Shown: in pieces, positions 37,630 through 46,377 of the stretch
How positions within the stretch are numbered: position 1 is the stretch's first letter
Layout of the letters: the number at the start of each line of letters is the position of its first letter
Assembly (NCBI GenBank): GCA_947174705.1
Contig: CAMWKB010000002.1
Coordinates: forward strand, 21,248 to 85,247
DNA from: an uncultured Lachnospiraceae bacterium
GTDB lineage: Bacteria > Bacillota > Clostridia > Lachnospirales > Lachnospiraceae
DNA: 64,000 bases
Direction of reading: 5' to 3'
Program-made: the position numbers and the translations under genes
Notes under the pieces: model-generated
The model's database searches: none
Seen by the model: the letters and a program-made list of their open reading frames with translations, nothing else
Told to the model about the DNA's origin: nothing

Positions 37630-37660
37630 CAACGGACAGCACGCACTGCGAACTGTCCTT
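37630..37660. terminator. Hairpin at the end of the WecG-like gene
   Basis: GGACAG / CTGTCC with an inner CGC/GCG pair lies at the stop codon of the minus-strand gene. T's follow better on the plus strand (TTATTTTTTA) than on the minus strand (GTTGTTTA), so it may be a weak terminator on the gene's own strand. Confidence 0.5.
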
Positions 37661-38324
37661 ATTTTTTATACTTATTAACTTTTCTGCTGAATAATACATT
37701 CAAAATTCGTTTACCTACTTTTTCAACAGCCATTTCTTTCTTATTAACGCAGCTAAAATCCTCGGGCATGCCAAGCCAGATTCCGGCATTCAAGTACCGC
37801 CTGCCGTTCTCAAGCCAGCTTCGCTGCATAGAAAACGGCATTCTTACTATTATTACTATAGGCGCTATCATATTTATTTCATTTATAATATTCTCCTGAC
37901 TTCCTACAATATCATTAATAGCCATCGTTCCCACTACCGTAATACCGTTTTGCATTTCAATAAGCTCTGATTTTAAGGCCTGTGCATGTGCTTCCGTATC
38001 CGAAATCACAAGAATAGCCGTATGATTCTTTGCCATTTTCCTAAGGAAATTATTCAGAAATTCTTTCTCCTCAACCTCGTTATATCTTGCTTTTGCACTG
38101 ATTTCCGCCGCTTCAAGTATCTTGGTATCACCCCATAAGGTTGCATCGGCGGCCTCTATCCACTCTTTTTCACCATCATTCTTAGCGGCTTCTAAAAGTG
38201 CGGCTGTTGTAAGATATAATATTACACGGGCTGCGCCTTTTTTAATGAAACGCTCCGCCAGCATAAGGGATTCCCTTGCGTAACGGTCCTGCAGTTTCAT
38301 TCCTAACAAATTAATATTTTTCAT
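37659..38324 (-). CDS. Divergent WecG/TagA/CpsF-like protein
   Basis: 221 residues. The layout resembles WecG/TagA/CpsF glycosyltransferases, which add N-acetylmannosamine to lipid carriers: DATLWGDTKI early, a central ITVVGTMAINDIV, and IAPIVIIVRMPFSMQRSWLEN near the place where the family has a GxGxPxQExWI motif. That last motif is changed (RMPFSMQRSWL), so activity is doubtful. Single gene with YjfB divergent upstream. The family call is by pattern only; it could be an unrelated protein. Confidence 0.55.
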   Translation of the reverse strand: MKNINLLGMKLQDRYARESLMLAERFIKKGAARVILYLTTAALLEAAKNDGEKEWIEAADATLWGDTKILEAAEISAKARYNEVEEKEFLNNFLRKMAKNHTAILVISDTEAHAQALKSELIEMQNGITVVGTMAINDIVGSQENIINEINMIAPIVIIVRMPFSMQRSWLENGRRYLNAGIWLGMPEDFSCVNKKEMAVEKVGKRILNVLFSRKVNKYKK

Positions 38325-38380
38325 AATTCATTTCTCGTAATTATTATAATATATTTTAATAATAACTAATTATTAACTGC

Positions 38381-38409
38381 TTGTAAATAAACCTCCAATA
38401 TGCTATCAT
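38381..38409 (+). promoter_or_regulatory. SigA-type promoter of the YjfB gene
   Basis: TTGTAA (38381-38386), 17-base spacer, TATCAT (38404-38409). A flagellar sigma-D match (TAAA...GCCGATAA) was looked for and is poor here. Confidence 0.6.
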
Positions 38410-38457
38410 AAAGATAACAATATACTTAATAAATAGGTCGAAAGGGTGGTGTTAAAT

Positions 38458-38649
38458 ATGGATATTGCGAAATTATCTATGTCTATGTCATCAATTAATA
38501 CGAGTTCCGCTTATGGCGTAGCAATGCTCAGTAAATCTCTGGATACAGCTTCAGCCACCGGAAATCAGATTGTTGAGATGATAGATTCTTCTGCAATGGA
38601 GCGTTCCGTCAATCCAGCAGTCGGTTCTAATTTTGATATGTACGTTTAA
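38458..38649 (+). CDS. YjfB family putative motility protein
   Basis: 63 residues matching the YjfB family: MDIAKLSMSMSSINTSSAYGVAMLSKSLDTA, then VNPAVGSNFDMYV. The family is small, common in flagellated Firmicutes and linked to motility regulons, with no known activity. A GTG at 38446 opens a longer frame, but AAAGGGTGG eight bases before the ATG at 38458 supports this start. It converges on the CPBP gene with no space between stop codons. It fits the flagellar genes elsewhere in the window. Confidence 0.85.
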   Translation: MDIAKLSMSMSSINTSSAYGVAMLSKSLDTASATGNQIVEMIDSSAMERSVNPAVGSNFDMYV

Positions 38650-39615
38650 TCATATCATTCCGAGAATCACGTTAAAGCTCATATAAGCAAGACATAGTAC
38701 AATTGCAACCAGAAGAGGCACGCTTACTAAGTATGTGCCTTTTCTTTTGCGCAAAATCCAGATATTTCTTAATACATTCTCCCTGCCCTCATTCTTGGCA
38801 ATCCACACCAACACACATACCGCAAGCGATGTCGCTGCTACTGCTATGATCAGGTATGGTCCTATTACCGCAAGAAGCGCATCCGTTGTCAAAGTATTAT
38901 TCACATTATTACCGGAATAAGTTTCCGGCATAAAATGATTTACAATATACATCGTACAGACCTGTTCAGAGTTAAAAAACATATGCGCAATTGCAGATGA
39001 CCACAGACTCCCTGTTGCCTCTACCAGCAATGCAAACATTATTCCGATTGCAATCGCATATGCCGCCTGATTAAAATTCATATGCATAAGCCCAAAAAGC
39101 AGGGACGACCAGAATATAGACCAGAACACCGCTCCTGAATTTTTATATCCTCTGTATATAACGCCGCGAAAGACAAATTCCTCGCAAAACGGCCCATAAA
39201 TTCCCATCAATAATAACATAATAGGAAACGGCATTCTAAGCACATCCCCGCTTATAGCGGTAACCGCGTTATCCACAAAAATCATGGAAATTGCATTAAT
39301 TGCCGTCGTCATCGGCATTATAAGTATTGTAAAGAGAATTACCATAAAAAAAGATGAGATTTTAATTTTATGAAAACCGAGCATGTCGTTTAAGCCCAGC
39401 TCTCCCCTTCCTTTTATTAACGACGCCAACACAAAAATCAGCGCAGGCATAAACAGTATCATCTCGCTGAGAATTAAATTCTCCGCAATGCTAAGTGTAA
39501 ATCCCACCTTTAAATATCCATTTAAAACAATGATCAACCCTACAATGCCAAATTCAACAAGTATTATACTTAAAAAAAGCCAATTAACCTTTTTGCTATT
39601 CATCCTATGCCGCAT
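38650..39615 (-). CDS. CPBP family intramembrane metalloprotease
   Basis: 321 residues with about eight membrane segments. The CPBP/Abi active-site residues are visible: Glu145-Glu146 and Arg150 in CEEFVFRG, then FGLMHMNF and a later HMFFN histidine. Family members include prenyl-protein CAAX proteases and bacteriocin self-immunity proteins; substrate cannot be assigned. The C-terminal third adds extra membrane segments after the CPBP core. It lies 11 bases after cvfB and is probably co-transcribed. Confidence 0.9.
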   Translation of the reverse strand: MRHRMNSKKVNWLFLSIILVEFGIVGLIIVLNGYLKVGFTLSIAENLILSEMILFMPALIFVLASLIKGRGELGLNDMLGFHKIKISSFFMVILFTILIMPMTTAINAISMIFVDNAVTAISGDVLRMPFPIMLLLMGIYGPFCEEFVFRGVIYRGYKNSGAVFWSIFWSSLLFGLMHMNFNQAAYAIAIGIMFALLVEATGSLWSSAIAHMFFNSEQVCTMYIVNHFMPETYSGNNVNNTLTTDALLAVIGPYLIIAVAATSLAVCVLVWIAKNEGRENVLRNIWILRKRKGTYLVSVPLLVAIVLCLAYMSFNVILGMI

Positions 39616-39626
39616 GTTCCTTTCTT

Positions 39627-40460
39627 TTATATTCTGCGAATTGATTTCTCCCCGATAGAAATTTTTCTCTCCTTCAAAAGATGGCCTACTGCCCGCTTGA
39701 ACTCATTCTTACTCATCTGGGTCTCTCTTTTTATCGTCTCCGGAGACGCCTTATCGGAAAAAGGAAGTACGCCGTCATAACTATCTATTATCTGTAAAAT
39801 TTTCTCGGCATCCTGCCCGATTTGTAAATAAGCCTTCTCACGAACACTCAGACTCAGCTTACCGTCTTCCTTGACCTCTGTAACTCTTGCACTGATACGG
39901 TCTCCAACATTAATATTTCCATACAGCTCTTTTTTGGGTATAAGTCCGGAATAAATATCATCCACCGCTACAAACGCTCCAAAATTATCACTGATTTCGT
40001 ATACATATCCGCTTACTTTGTCATCCTTATTATAAGCCGAATCCTGCCTTAAATACGGATAAATCTTCATTGTGGCACACAGCCTGTCGCTTTTATCTAT
40101 ATAAAGCGCAACAAGACATTCTTCGCCCTCCCGCAGTTTCTTAGTCTGTTCCCTAAATGGCAGCAATAAATCTTTTTCCAATCCCCAGTCTAAAAACACG
40201 CCGATTCTTACATTCTGCGCCACCTTAAGCCTTGCCACCTCGCCCAAAGTAAGTTTAGGTCTGTTTGTTGTGGCAATCATGCGGTCCTTAGAATCGCGGT
40301 AAATAAACACCTCTATCTCATCGCCGATTCCTGCTCCCGAAGGCACCTGCTTATTCGGCAATAATACCTTATCAGAAGGGTCTTCTTCGTCAGATAAGTA
40401 AACACCGAAATCTACTTTTTTTACAATTTTCAGTAACTGTATCTTACCTAATTCTATCAT
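39627..40460 (-). CDS. cvfB: S1-like RNA-binding protein (CvfB/YitL)
   Basis: 277 residues: three S1-type OB domains (about 1-65, 68-135 and 140-210) and a C-terminal winged helix with KRETQMSKNEFKRAVGHLLKERKI, as in CvfB. The family affects virulence and growth in Gram-positives, probably by RNA binding. It precedes the CPBP gene. Confidence 0.92.
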   Translation of the reverse strand: MIELGKIQLLKIVKKVDFGVYLSDEEDPSDKVLLPNKQVPSGAGIGDEIEVFIYRDSKDRMIATTNRPKLTLGEVARLKVAQNVRIGVFLDWGLEKDLLLPFREQTKKLREGEECLVALYIDKSDRLCATMKIYPYLRQDSAYNKDDKVSGYVYEISDNFGAFVAVDDIYSGLIPKKELYGNINVGDRISARVTEVKEDGKLSLSVREKAYLQIGQDAEKILQIIDSYDGVLPFSDKASPETIKRETQMSKNEFKRAVGHLLKERKISIGEKSIRRI

Positions 40461-40519
40461 TTTGTCTCCTATAATGTATACTATTTAAACTTACGGTTTT
40501 GGTGACAAACACATAACCT

Positions 40520-41236
40520 TTATGACACTCCTGTCAGTTCTATAATGCTGTAGGGTGTCCCATCCTCAGTGTTTAAAGATATCGTATAAATTGTTTTATC
40601 TTCGTTTACGACTGTTACAGGCATCATTATATCGCCAAGCACCGCCTGCTTCTTATACTCCGCCCGCAGCTGCCTGATATGGAAATCCTTAGGTATATAT
40701 TCCATAGCGATTCTTACATACTGCCCATTGTTTACATGGCCGTTTGTGTCCAAGTGATGCGGTCTTACTTCAATCTTTTCCTGTGAGCTTCCGCCTGTAG
40801 GCACAGCAATTTTTCTGGGTGCGTAATCCATCTGCAGTTTATCGGACAAAACATATCCTTCTACCATCTCTACAGGTGGTTTCGCCGGCGCCATCTTAAC
40901 CATATCCATCAGAGTCCAAATCGAATTGGCATAAGCCAGACACTCTCCCGATTCTGTATCCATCCGAAAATTTCTATATCCGATAAAACCTTTAAAGTCG
41001 TAAGGTGCCGTACCGATTACGACATTCTCACATACATCAGGATACCTCTCTATCACAATCTGCCATGAAGATAATACCCATGCCAGTTTTCTATCTTCTA
41101 AATATTTGATGCCAAGTCCAATATCTTCCGAATGAAATGTTGAACAGTCCTGAAAATAATCCAACAATGATTCGAGCGTCAGCTTACCGTCCGTCCCGGT
41201 TTCGCTGTAGCGTATTCTGCTTTGAAATGTATACAT
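40520..41236 (-). CDS. Acyl-ACP thioesterase
   Basis: 238 residues of the FatA-like double hotdog family (start MYTFQSRIRYSETGTDGKLTLESLLDYFQD; second hotdog with RPHHLDTNGHVNNGQYV). It frees fatty acids from acyl-carrier protein. The Asn-x-His pattern (DTNGHVNN) used in catalysis by the family is present. GGAGG lies before both a GTG at 41245 and the ATG at 41236; spacing and the Y-T-F start favour the ATG. The tRNA-Gln terminator lies just upstream, so it needs a promoter or read-through. Confidence 0.93.
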   Translation of the reverse strand: MYTFQSRIRYSETGTDGKLTLESLLDYFQDCSTFHSEDIGLGIKYLEDRKLAWVLSSWQIVIERYPDVCENVVIGTAPYDFKGFIGYRNFRMDTESGECLAYANSIWTLMDMVKMAPAKPPVEMVEGYVLSDKLQMDYAPRKIAVPTGGSSQEKIEVRPHHLDTNGHVNNGQYVRIAMEYIPKDFHIRQLRAEYKKQAVLGDIMMPVTVVNEDKTIYTISLNTEDGTPYSIIELTGVS

Positions 41237-41256
41237 AATAACCACTTCCTCCGTAG

Positions 41257-41289
41257 CAAAAGACCCGGCGAAACACTTTTCACCGGGTC
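41257..41289 (-). terminator. Intrinsic terminator of tRNA-Gln
   Basis: GACCCGG / CCGGGTC extended by imperfect pairing (GTGAAAAG...TTTCG) is followed by TTTTG on the minus strand, six bases after the tRNA end. Confidence 0.8.
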
Positions 41290-41294
41290 GATAG

Positions 41295-41366
41295 CTGGGC
41301 TACAAGGATTCGAACCTTGAAATGACGGAGTCAGAGTCCGTTGCCTTACCGTTTGGCGATAGCCCA
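41295..41366 (-). tRNA. tRNA-Gln, anticodon CUG
   Basis: A 72-base cloverleaf on the minus strand: acceptor TGGGCTA/TAGCCCA plus discriminator G, D stem GCC/GGC, anticodon stem ACGGA/TCCGT with loop CTCTGAC (anticodon CUG), and T arm CAAGG/CCTTG with TTCGAAT. No CCA is encoded. Sequence is typical of glutamine tRNA. The CUG anticodon reads CAG only; a UUG isoacceptor should exist elsewhere. Confidence 0.95.
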
Positions 41367-41475
41367 TTAACATTACAACTTGAAATTATACAGCATCTCA
41401 AAAATATTTGCAAGCCCTAAATTTAAATTTTTATCTTTTATTTTTCTTGTTCTATTTTTAACATTATTCCTGATA

Positions 41476-41549
41476 AAACGGCAACTTATGCATACCATAC
41501 GGCAGGCTGCGCTGCGAATACTTGTTTAAAAGACTGTTTATGATAGACT
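41476..41549 (+). promoter_or_regulatory. LytTR operon promoter with two phased direct repeats
   Basis: ACGGCA is repeated at 41478-41483 and 41499-41504, 21 bases apart (two helical turns), inside AAACGGCAA and ATACGGCAG (7 of 9 identical). LytTR proteins bind such paired 9-base repeats upstream of promoters. A promoter TTGTTT (41522-41527), 16-base spacer, TAGACT (41544-41549) lies downstream, so the repeats are at an activator position. Confidence 0.55.
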
Positions 41550-41603
41550 AATAACTAAAGGAACGCCCAAACCGGGAATCATAATGAACAGGAGACACTA
41601 AAC

Positions 41604-42044
41604 TTGAAAATAACGATAAATGTCGGTGAAGACATAAACGAAACTGAAATCAATATCAGGTGCAGCCAGTTAACACCTGATATCGAAAACATTATAGCAA
41701 CGCTGCGAATAATGAATCAACAGCTGCTTGTAACAAAAGATGATACAAATTATTTGCTGGATGTGAATACAATCTCATACATCGAGGCTCTGGAGCGCAA
41801 AACATTTGTATACACACAGGACGCCATATATGAATCCAAATTAAAATTATACGAAATGGAAGAACGCCTGTGTAAAAGCGGTTTCTTTAGGATCAGCAAA
41901 TCCTGTCTGGTTCACCTGAAGTTTATCAAGTCAATTAAAAAAGATATCGACAGAAAACTGCGTCTGACTTTGACAAACGGAGAACAAATTATGGTTTCCA
42001 GACAATATGCAGATGAAATCAAGAAAAGACTGGGGGTGCTTTAA
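41604..42044 (+). CDS. LytTR-domain DNA-binding regulator
   Basis: 146 residues from a TTG that follows CAGGAGA by eight bases. Residues about 48-146 are a LytTR DNA-binding domain (LDVNTISYIEALERKTFVYTQ, SGFFRISKSCLVHLKFIKSIKKD, LTNGEQIMVSRQYADEIKKRL). There is no receiver domain, so it is not a two-component regulator. In LytTR regulatory systems the partner is a membrane protein that holds the regulator inactive; the next gene fits that. The start of a four-gene cassette with an ABC transporter. Confidence 0.93.
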   Translation: MKITINVGEDINETEINIRCSQLTPDIENIIATLRIMNQQLLVTKDDTNYLLDVNTISYIEALERKTFVYTQDAIYESKLKLYEMEERLCKSGFFRISKSCLVHLKFIKSIKKDIDRKLRLTLTNGEQIMVSRQYADEIKKRLGVL

Positions 42045-42533
42045 ATGATAAAAAAGAATTCAATATTCGACTATCTTGCGCAGATTATGGTTGTATGGGG
42101 CGTATCCACATTATTCCTCTGCCTGTTTTGTAAGCTGTTCGGAAATATTGATCCTGAGATTTCTTTGATTTCTTCGGTTTTTGAACTGGGCAATACCGGT
42201 ATTTCAATTTCGACATTAATGCAGTTCTTCTTTATGGCAATTATTATTACCAGCCTGCGCCAACTTTTTTTTACGGACATTCTGATTAAAGAACTAAGTA
42301 TTATGTTCAGAAGCATTATGATGTTCACATGCATCATCCTGGCCGTAGGAATTTTTGCGGCAATATTTAAATGGTTTCCCGTCAATCAAGTTAAGCCCTG
42401 GGTGATGTTCTTTATATGCTTCTTTATCTGTGCCGGTGCCAGCGTGTATGTATCCGCCCAAAAAGAAAAGAGTGACAACAAGAAAATACAGGATGCGCTG
42501 GAGAGATTAAAAAATGAAAGGAATGGTTATTAA
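42045..42533 (+). CDS. DUF3021 family membrane protein
   Basis: 162 residues with four membrane segments (about 12-30, 45-70, 85-110 and 115-130) and a polar tail (SAQKEKSDNKKIQDALERLKNE). The ATG starts one base after the LytTR stop. DUF3021 proteins are repeatedly found beside LytTR regulators in Firmicutes and probably sequester or sense for them. Direct evidence of an inhibitory role is not in the sequence. Confidence 0.88.
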   Translation: MIKKNSIFDYLAQIMVVWGVSTLFLCLFCKLFGNIDPEISLISSVFELGNTGISISTLMQFFFMAIIITSLRQLFFTDILIKELSIMFRSIMMFTCIILAVGIFAAIFKWFPVNQVKPWVMFFICFFICAGASVYVSAQKEKSDNKKIQDALERLKNERNGY

Positions 42534-43386
42534 AATGAATATGGTAATCGAAATAAAGAATTTAAATCATCATTTTGGTGACAACAAAGTTTTGAAAGAC
42601 ATCAATCTAAATATAACCGAAGGCGAGATATTCGGTCTACTCGGTCCATCGGGTGCCGGAAAAACCACTTTAATCAATATTCTTACAGGTCAGCTACAAG
42701 CCTCCGGCGGGAACTGCAACATCATGGGCATATCCCCAACGGACATGACCGGTGAACATTATAAGCAAATAGGAATTATGATGGATAACTTTGGCCTGTA
42801 TGAAAGAATGAGCTGCTACGATAATCTCAAATTTTATCAAATGCTTGACAACAACGAGAATATAAACATTGAACTGGTATTAGAAAATATCAATTTATTG
42901 GCTGCGAAGAAAACTCCTGTAATGAATTTATCCAAGGGCATGAAGAACCGCCTTGCATTTGCAAGGGCAATATTAAGAACTCCCAAGGTTTTATTTCTTG
43001 ATGAACCAACAAGCGGTTTAGACCCCAAAACCGTTGAAGCCATCCATGAAATGATTTTGGCGGAAAAGAAACGCGGAACTACGGTTTTCTTAACAACACA
43101 TAATATGTACGAAGCAGAAAAACTCTGCGATAACATTGCACTTTTAAATAAAGGAAAAATCGTTGAATATGGCGCGCCGCAGGACATCTGCCGCCGGTAC
43201 AACCATCAGAAAAAAATCAATATACATTTAAAAAACGGCAGGGACATTACGCTTGAGCACAATAAGGAATGCGGAGTACAAATCCAGACTTATTTTTCAA
43301 ACGACGAAATAGAAACCATACATTCAACAGAGCCCAATTTAGAAACTATATTTATGGAATTAACCGGAAGGAGATTTGAAGCATGA
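42514..43386 (+). CDS. ABC transporter ATP-binding protein
   Basis: 290 residues: Walker A LLGPSGAGKTTLI, signature LSKGMKNRLAFARAIL, Walker B VLFLDEPTSGLDPKT, H-loop TTHNM, and a C-terminal extension of about 70 residues after the core. It matches multidrug/peptide-export ATPases. The ATG at 42514 follows GGAGAG by eight bases and overlaps DUF3021 by 20 bases; an ATG at 42535 is an alternative. Exports by the next gene product; cargo unknown. Confidence 0.93.
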   Translation: MKGMVIKMNMVIEIKNLNHHFGDNKVLKDINLNITEGEIFGLLGPSGAGKTTLINILTGQLQASGGNCNIMGISPTDMTGEHYKQIGIMMDNFGLYERMSCYDNLKFYQMLDNNENINIELVLENINLLAAKKTPVMNLSKGMKNRLAFARAILRTPKVLFLDEPTSGLDPKTVEAIHEMILAEKKRGTTVFLTTHNMYEAEKLCDNIALLNKGKIVEYGAPQDICRRYNHQKKINIHLKNGRDITLEHNKECGVQIQTYFSNDEIETIHSTEPNLETIFMELTGRRFEA

Positions 43387-44084
43387 CATACCACATTAAA
43401 GCAATTTTATGGAAACAGCTTAAGGACACCCTTAAAAACAAAGCTATTCTTATTCAATTTATAATGTTCCCTTTAATGACTATCATTATGGAAAAATCCA
43501 TAAGCCTTCCGGATATGCCGGAACACTTTTTCGGAAACCTGTTTGCAGTAATGTATATCGGTATGGCCTCGCTCACAAGTGCGGCTGCTATTATTTCGGA
43601 AGAAAAAGAAAAGAATACGCTGCGCGTTTTACAAATGTGCAATGTACATGCCGCCGAATTTTTAATCGGAAACGCTGCCTACATAATATCTATCTGTATG
43701 CTGGGTTCACTTGTAATCGGATGTTCGACCGGATATACGGGAATAACATTACTTAAATTCTTACTTGTAATGCTTGTCGGTCACATATGCTCTTTTCTTT
43801 TAGGCGCAGCTATCGGAACAGCCGTCAAAAACCAGATGTCGGCAACCTCTATAACCGTACCGTTAATGATAGTTCTTGCCTTTCTGCCTATGCTGTCTAT
43901 GTTTAACGAGACAATTAAGAAGTTTTCAAAATTCGTCTTTTCCGAGCAATTATTCGTCTTCATGAATGACTTATCGGAAATATGTATTACATTTGAAAGT
44001 GGAATTATAATGGCGTGTAATGCAGTATTGATTCTGGTCATATTTTTAATTGCATATCAGAGGGGCTTTAAAATTTCAAAATAA
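43383..44084 (+). CDS. ABC-2 type transporter permease
   Basis: 233 residues with six membrane segments and the ABC-2 layout: a polar N terminus, ISEEKEKNTLRVLQMCNVHAAEFLIG before the third segment, and a long hydrophobic C-terminal half. It overlaps the ATPase stop by four bases (ATGA). One full transporter would be two ATPase and two permease subunits. LytTR-linked transporters often give peptide or drug resistance; that is inference. Confidence 0.92.
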   Translation: MTYHIKAILWKQLKDTLKNKAILIQFIMFPLMTIIMEKSISLPDMPEHFFGNLFAVMYIGMASLTSAAAIISEEKEKNTLRVLQMCNVHAAEFLIGNAAYIISICMLGSLVIGCSTGYTGITLLKFLLVMLVGHICSFLLGAAIGTAVKNQMSATSITVPLMIVLAFLPMLSMFNETIKKFSKFVFSEQLFVFMNDLSEICITFESGIIMACNAVLILVIFLIAYQRGFKISK

Positions 44085-44104
44085 TTTACTATAACAAACA
44101 ACAG

Positions 44105-44155
44105 GAGACCGTCGCATTAATGATAAATAAATCATGGATGCGACGGTCTCTTATA
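44105..44155 (+). terminator. Terminator of the LytTR-ABC cassette
   Basis: A perfect 13-bp stem GAGACCGTCGCAT / ATGCGACGGTCTC with an AT-rich loop containing ATGAT/ATCAT. The following T-run is short (TTATATT). It lies between convergent operons. Confidence 0.8.
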
Positions 44156-44213
44156 TTAAACAAATATTCCTAAACATATACTAGTTCAAAATCTATACCT
44201 ATACAGGAGCATA

Positions 44214-46325
44214 TTAAATCTCAAACATCAATTCTCCATAAGTAGGAAGCGGCCAGATATCCTTATCCACTATCATCTCAAGCTCATCAGCCGGTCTGCG
44301 CAGTTCATCCATTGCTTCCCTGACGCTGTCCTTATAGAAAAAGGCCTGTGCTTTCACATCATCCATTGCAGATGCCTCTGCCTCAAGTTTTTTAAGCTTG
44401 GTAAGAGCTGCCTGCATAGCCGCCAGTTTTTCACTAACTACTTTTAAAAGCTCAACCTGTATGGATGCATCCGCACCTGCTGCCTTAACAGAGTTTGCGG
44501 TGTCAGCAAGCGACTTGGTGTATTTGATAACTGCCGGAATAATCTGTTTACCGGCCATGTCAATCATCGTCAATGCTTCGATGTTGATAGATTTAGCATA
44601 CGTTTCATAGATAATTTCTTCACGGGATTCCAACTCTACCTTGGTGAAAATACCGAACTTCTCAAACAGTTTAACTGCCTTATCCGTTGTAATTGTTTCC
44701 GCAGCCTCTATCATAGATTTGATATTCGGAAGTCCTCTCTTTTCTGCCTCAGCCACCCACTCGTCGGCATAACCGTTACCGTTAAAAATTATTCTCTGGT
44801 GCTTAGTCATGTATTCCTTAATAAGGTCATGAATTGCCATTTCAAGGTCATCGGCTTTTTCCAGTCTGTCCGCAGCCTCACAAAATGCCTCGGCTACAAT
44901 TGCGTTAAGCGTCGTATTAGGGCTTGCAATAGAGTCAGCAGAGCCTACCATACGGAATTCAAATTTATTTCCAGTAAACGCAAACGGTGAAGTTCTGTTT
45001 CTGTCGGTAGCATCCTTCTGGAAATCAGGAAGTGTAGATACACCTGTTAAAAGCTTACCGCCCTCCTTAACGGATGTAGCAGAGCCCGTTTCTATGAGCT
45101 GGCTTACAACGTCCTCCAACTGCTCGCCAAGGAAAATAGAAATTATAGCCGGAGGCGCCTCGTTAGCTCCAAGTCTGTGGTCGTTACCAACATCGGATGC
45201 CGACTGACGAAGCAGATCTGCATGAGTGTCAACTGCTTTCATAATACATGCAAGTACCAGTAAGAACTGAATATTTTCATTCGGTGTATCACCCGGATCT
45301 AACAGGTTAACGCCGTTATCAGTCGTAATAGACCAGTTATTATGCTTACCGGAACCATTGACGCCGGCATACGGTTTTTCGTGCAAGAGACATCTCATAC
45401 CATGATTAATCGCCACTCTTTTCATTGTCTCCATAACTATCTGGTTGTGGTCTACCGCAATATTGGCAGTCTCATAAATCGGAGCCAGCTCGTGCTGTGC
45501 CGGAGCCACCTCGTTATGCTGTGTCTTGGCGGTAACTCCAAGTTTCCAAAGCTCCTCATTCAAGTCTTTCATATATGCGCCTACACGCTCTCTGATAACA
45601 CCGAAGTAATGATCCTCCATCTCCTGACCCTTAGGCGCCGGAGCTCCGAAAAGAGTACGACCGGCAAACATTAAGTCGGTTCTTTTCATAAACAGATTTT
45701 CATCCACAAGGAAGTACTCCTGTTCAGGCCCTACACTTGCAACAACCTTGGAAGCCTCCGTATTTCCGAACAGGCGTACAATTCTAAGTGCCTGTTGGCT
45801 AAGAGCTTCCATAGAACGAAGAAGCGGCGTCTTCTTATCCAACGCTTCACCCGTATATGAGCAGAACGCCGTAGGAATACAAAGAATCGTTCCGCAGCCT
45901 GACTCTTTCAAAAACGCCGGAGATGTAATATCCCATGCCGTATATCCTCTCGCTTCAAATGTAGCGCGGAGACCGCCTGAAGGGAATGACGAAGCATCAG
46001 GCTCACCCTTTATCAATTCTTTTCCGGAAAACTCAGTAAGCATTTTGCCTGACTCGTCAGGATGTGTCACAAATGCATCATGCTTCTCAGCCGTAATACC
46101 GGTAAGCGGCTGGAACCAGTGCGTATAATGTGTTGCGCCATGCTCTACCGCCCAGTCTTTCATTGCCTTTGCAACAATATTAGCGGCATCCATCGAAAGC
46201 TCGCCGCCCTGCTCCATAACCTTAACTACCTCTTTGTACGTATTTCTGGGCAGACGCACTTTCATCTTATCAAGTGTAAAAAGGTTCTGTCCAAAAATCT
46301 CTTCAACGTTAAAAATTTCGCTCAT
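44214..46325 (-). CDS. glnN: Glutamine synthetase type III
   Basis: 703 residues; makes glutamine from glutamate, ammonia and ATP. The length and motifs are those of GSIII, a form found in many Clostridia and Bacteroidetes and unlike the 450-residue [73 protein letters not shown] and [16 protein letters not shown]. The ATG follows GGGAG; a longer frame from 46409 would start in the leader hairpin without a ribosome binding site and is rejected. The leader has a terminator and an overlapping hairpin. The enzyme is cytosolic. Confidence 0.96.
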   Translation of the reverse strand: MSEIFNVEEIFGQNLFTLDKMKVRLPRNTYKEVVKVMEQGGELSMDAANIVAKAMKDWAVEHGATHYTHWFQPLTGITAEKHDAFVTHPDESGKMLTEFSGKELIKGEPDASSFPSGGLRATFEARGYTAWDITSPAFLKESGCGTILCIPTAFCSYTGEALDKKTPLLRSMEALSQQALRIVRLFGNTEASKVVASVGPEQEYFLVDENLFMKRTDLMFAGRTLFGAPAPKGQEMEDHYFGVIRERVGAYMKDLNEELWKLGVTAKTQHNEVAPAQHELAPIYETANIAVDHNQIVMETMKRVAINHGMRCLLHEKPYAGVNGSGKHNNWSITTDNGVNLLDPGDTPNENIQFLLVLACIMKAVDTHADLLRQSASDVGNDHRLGANEAPPAIISIFLGEQLEDVVSQLIETGSATSVKEGGKLLTGVSTLPDFQKDATDRNRTSPFAFTGNKFEFRMVGSADSIASPNTTLNAIVAEAFCEAADRLEKADDLEMAIHDLIKEYMTKHQRIIFNGNGYADEWVAEAEKRGLPNIKSMIEAAETITTDKAVKLFEKFGIFTKVELESREEIIYETYAKSINIEALTMIDMAGKQIIPAVIKYTKSLADTANSVKAAGADASIQVELLKVVSEKLAAMQAALTKLKKLEAEASAMDDVKAQAFFYKDSVREAMDELRRPADELEMIVDKDIWPLPTYGELMFEI

Positions 46326-46377
46326 CTCTAATACTCCCTTCCCTTTTCTCAGGATATCCGAACAAGTCCCATATAGT

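Noticed and set aside
38381..38409. Sigma-D flagellar promoter for the YjfB gene
   Set aside because: The TAAA element is present but the GCCGATAA box is not; the SigA reading fits better.
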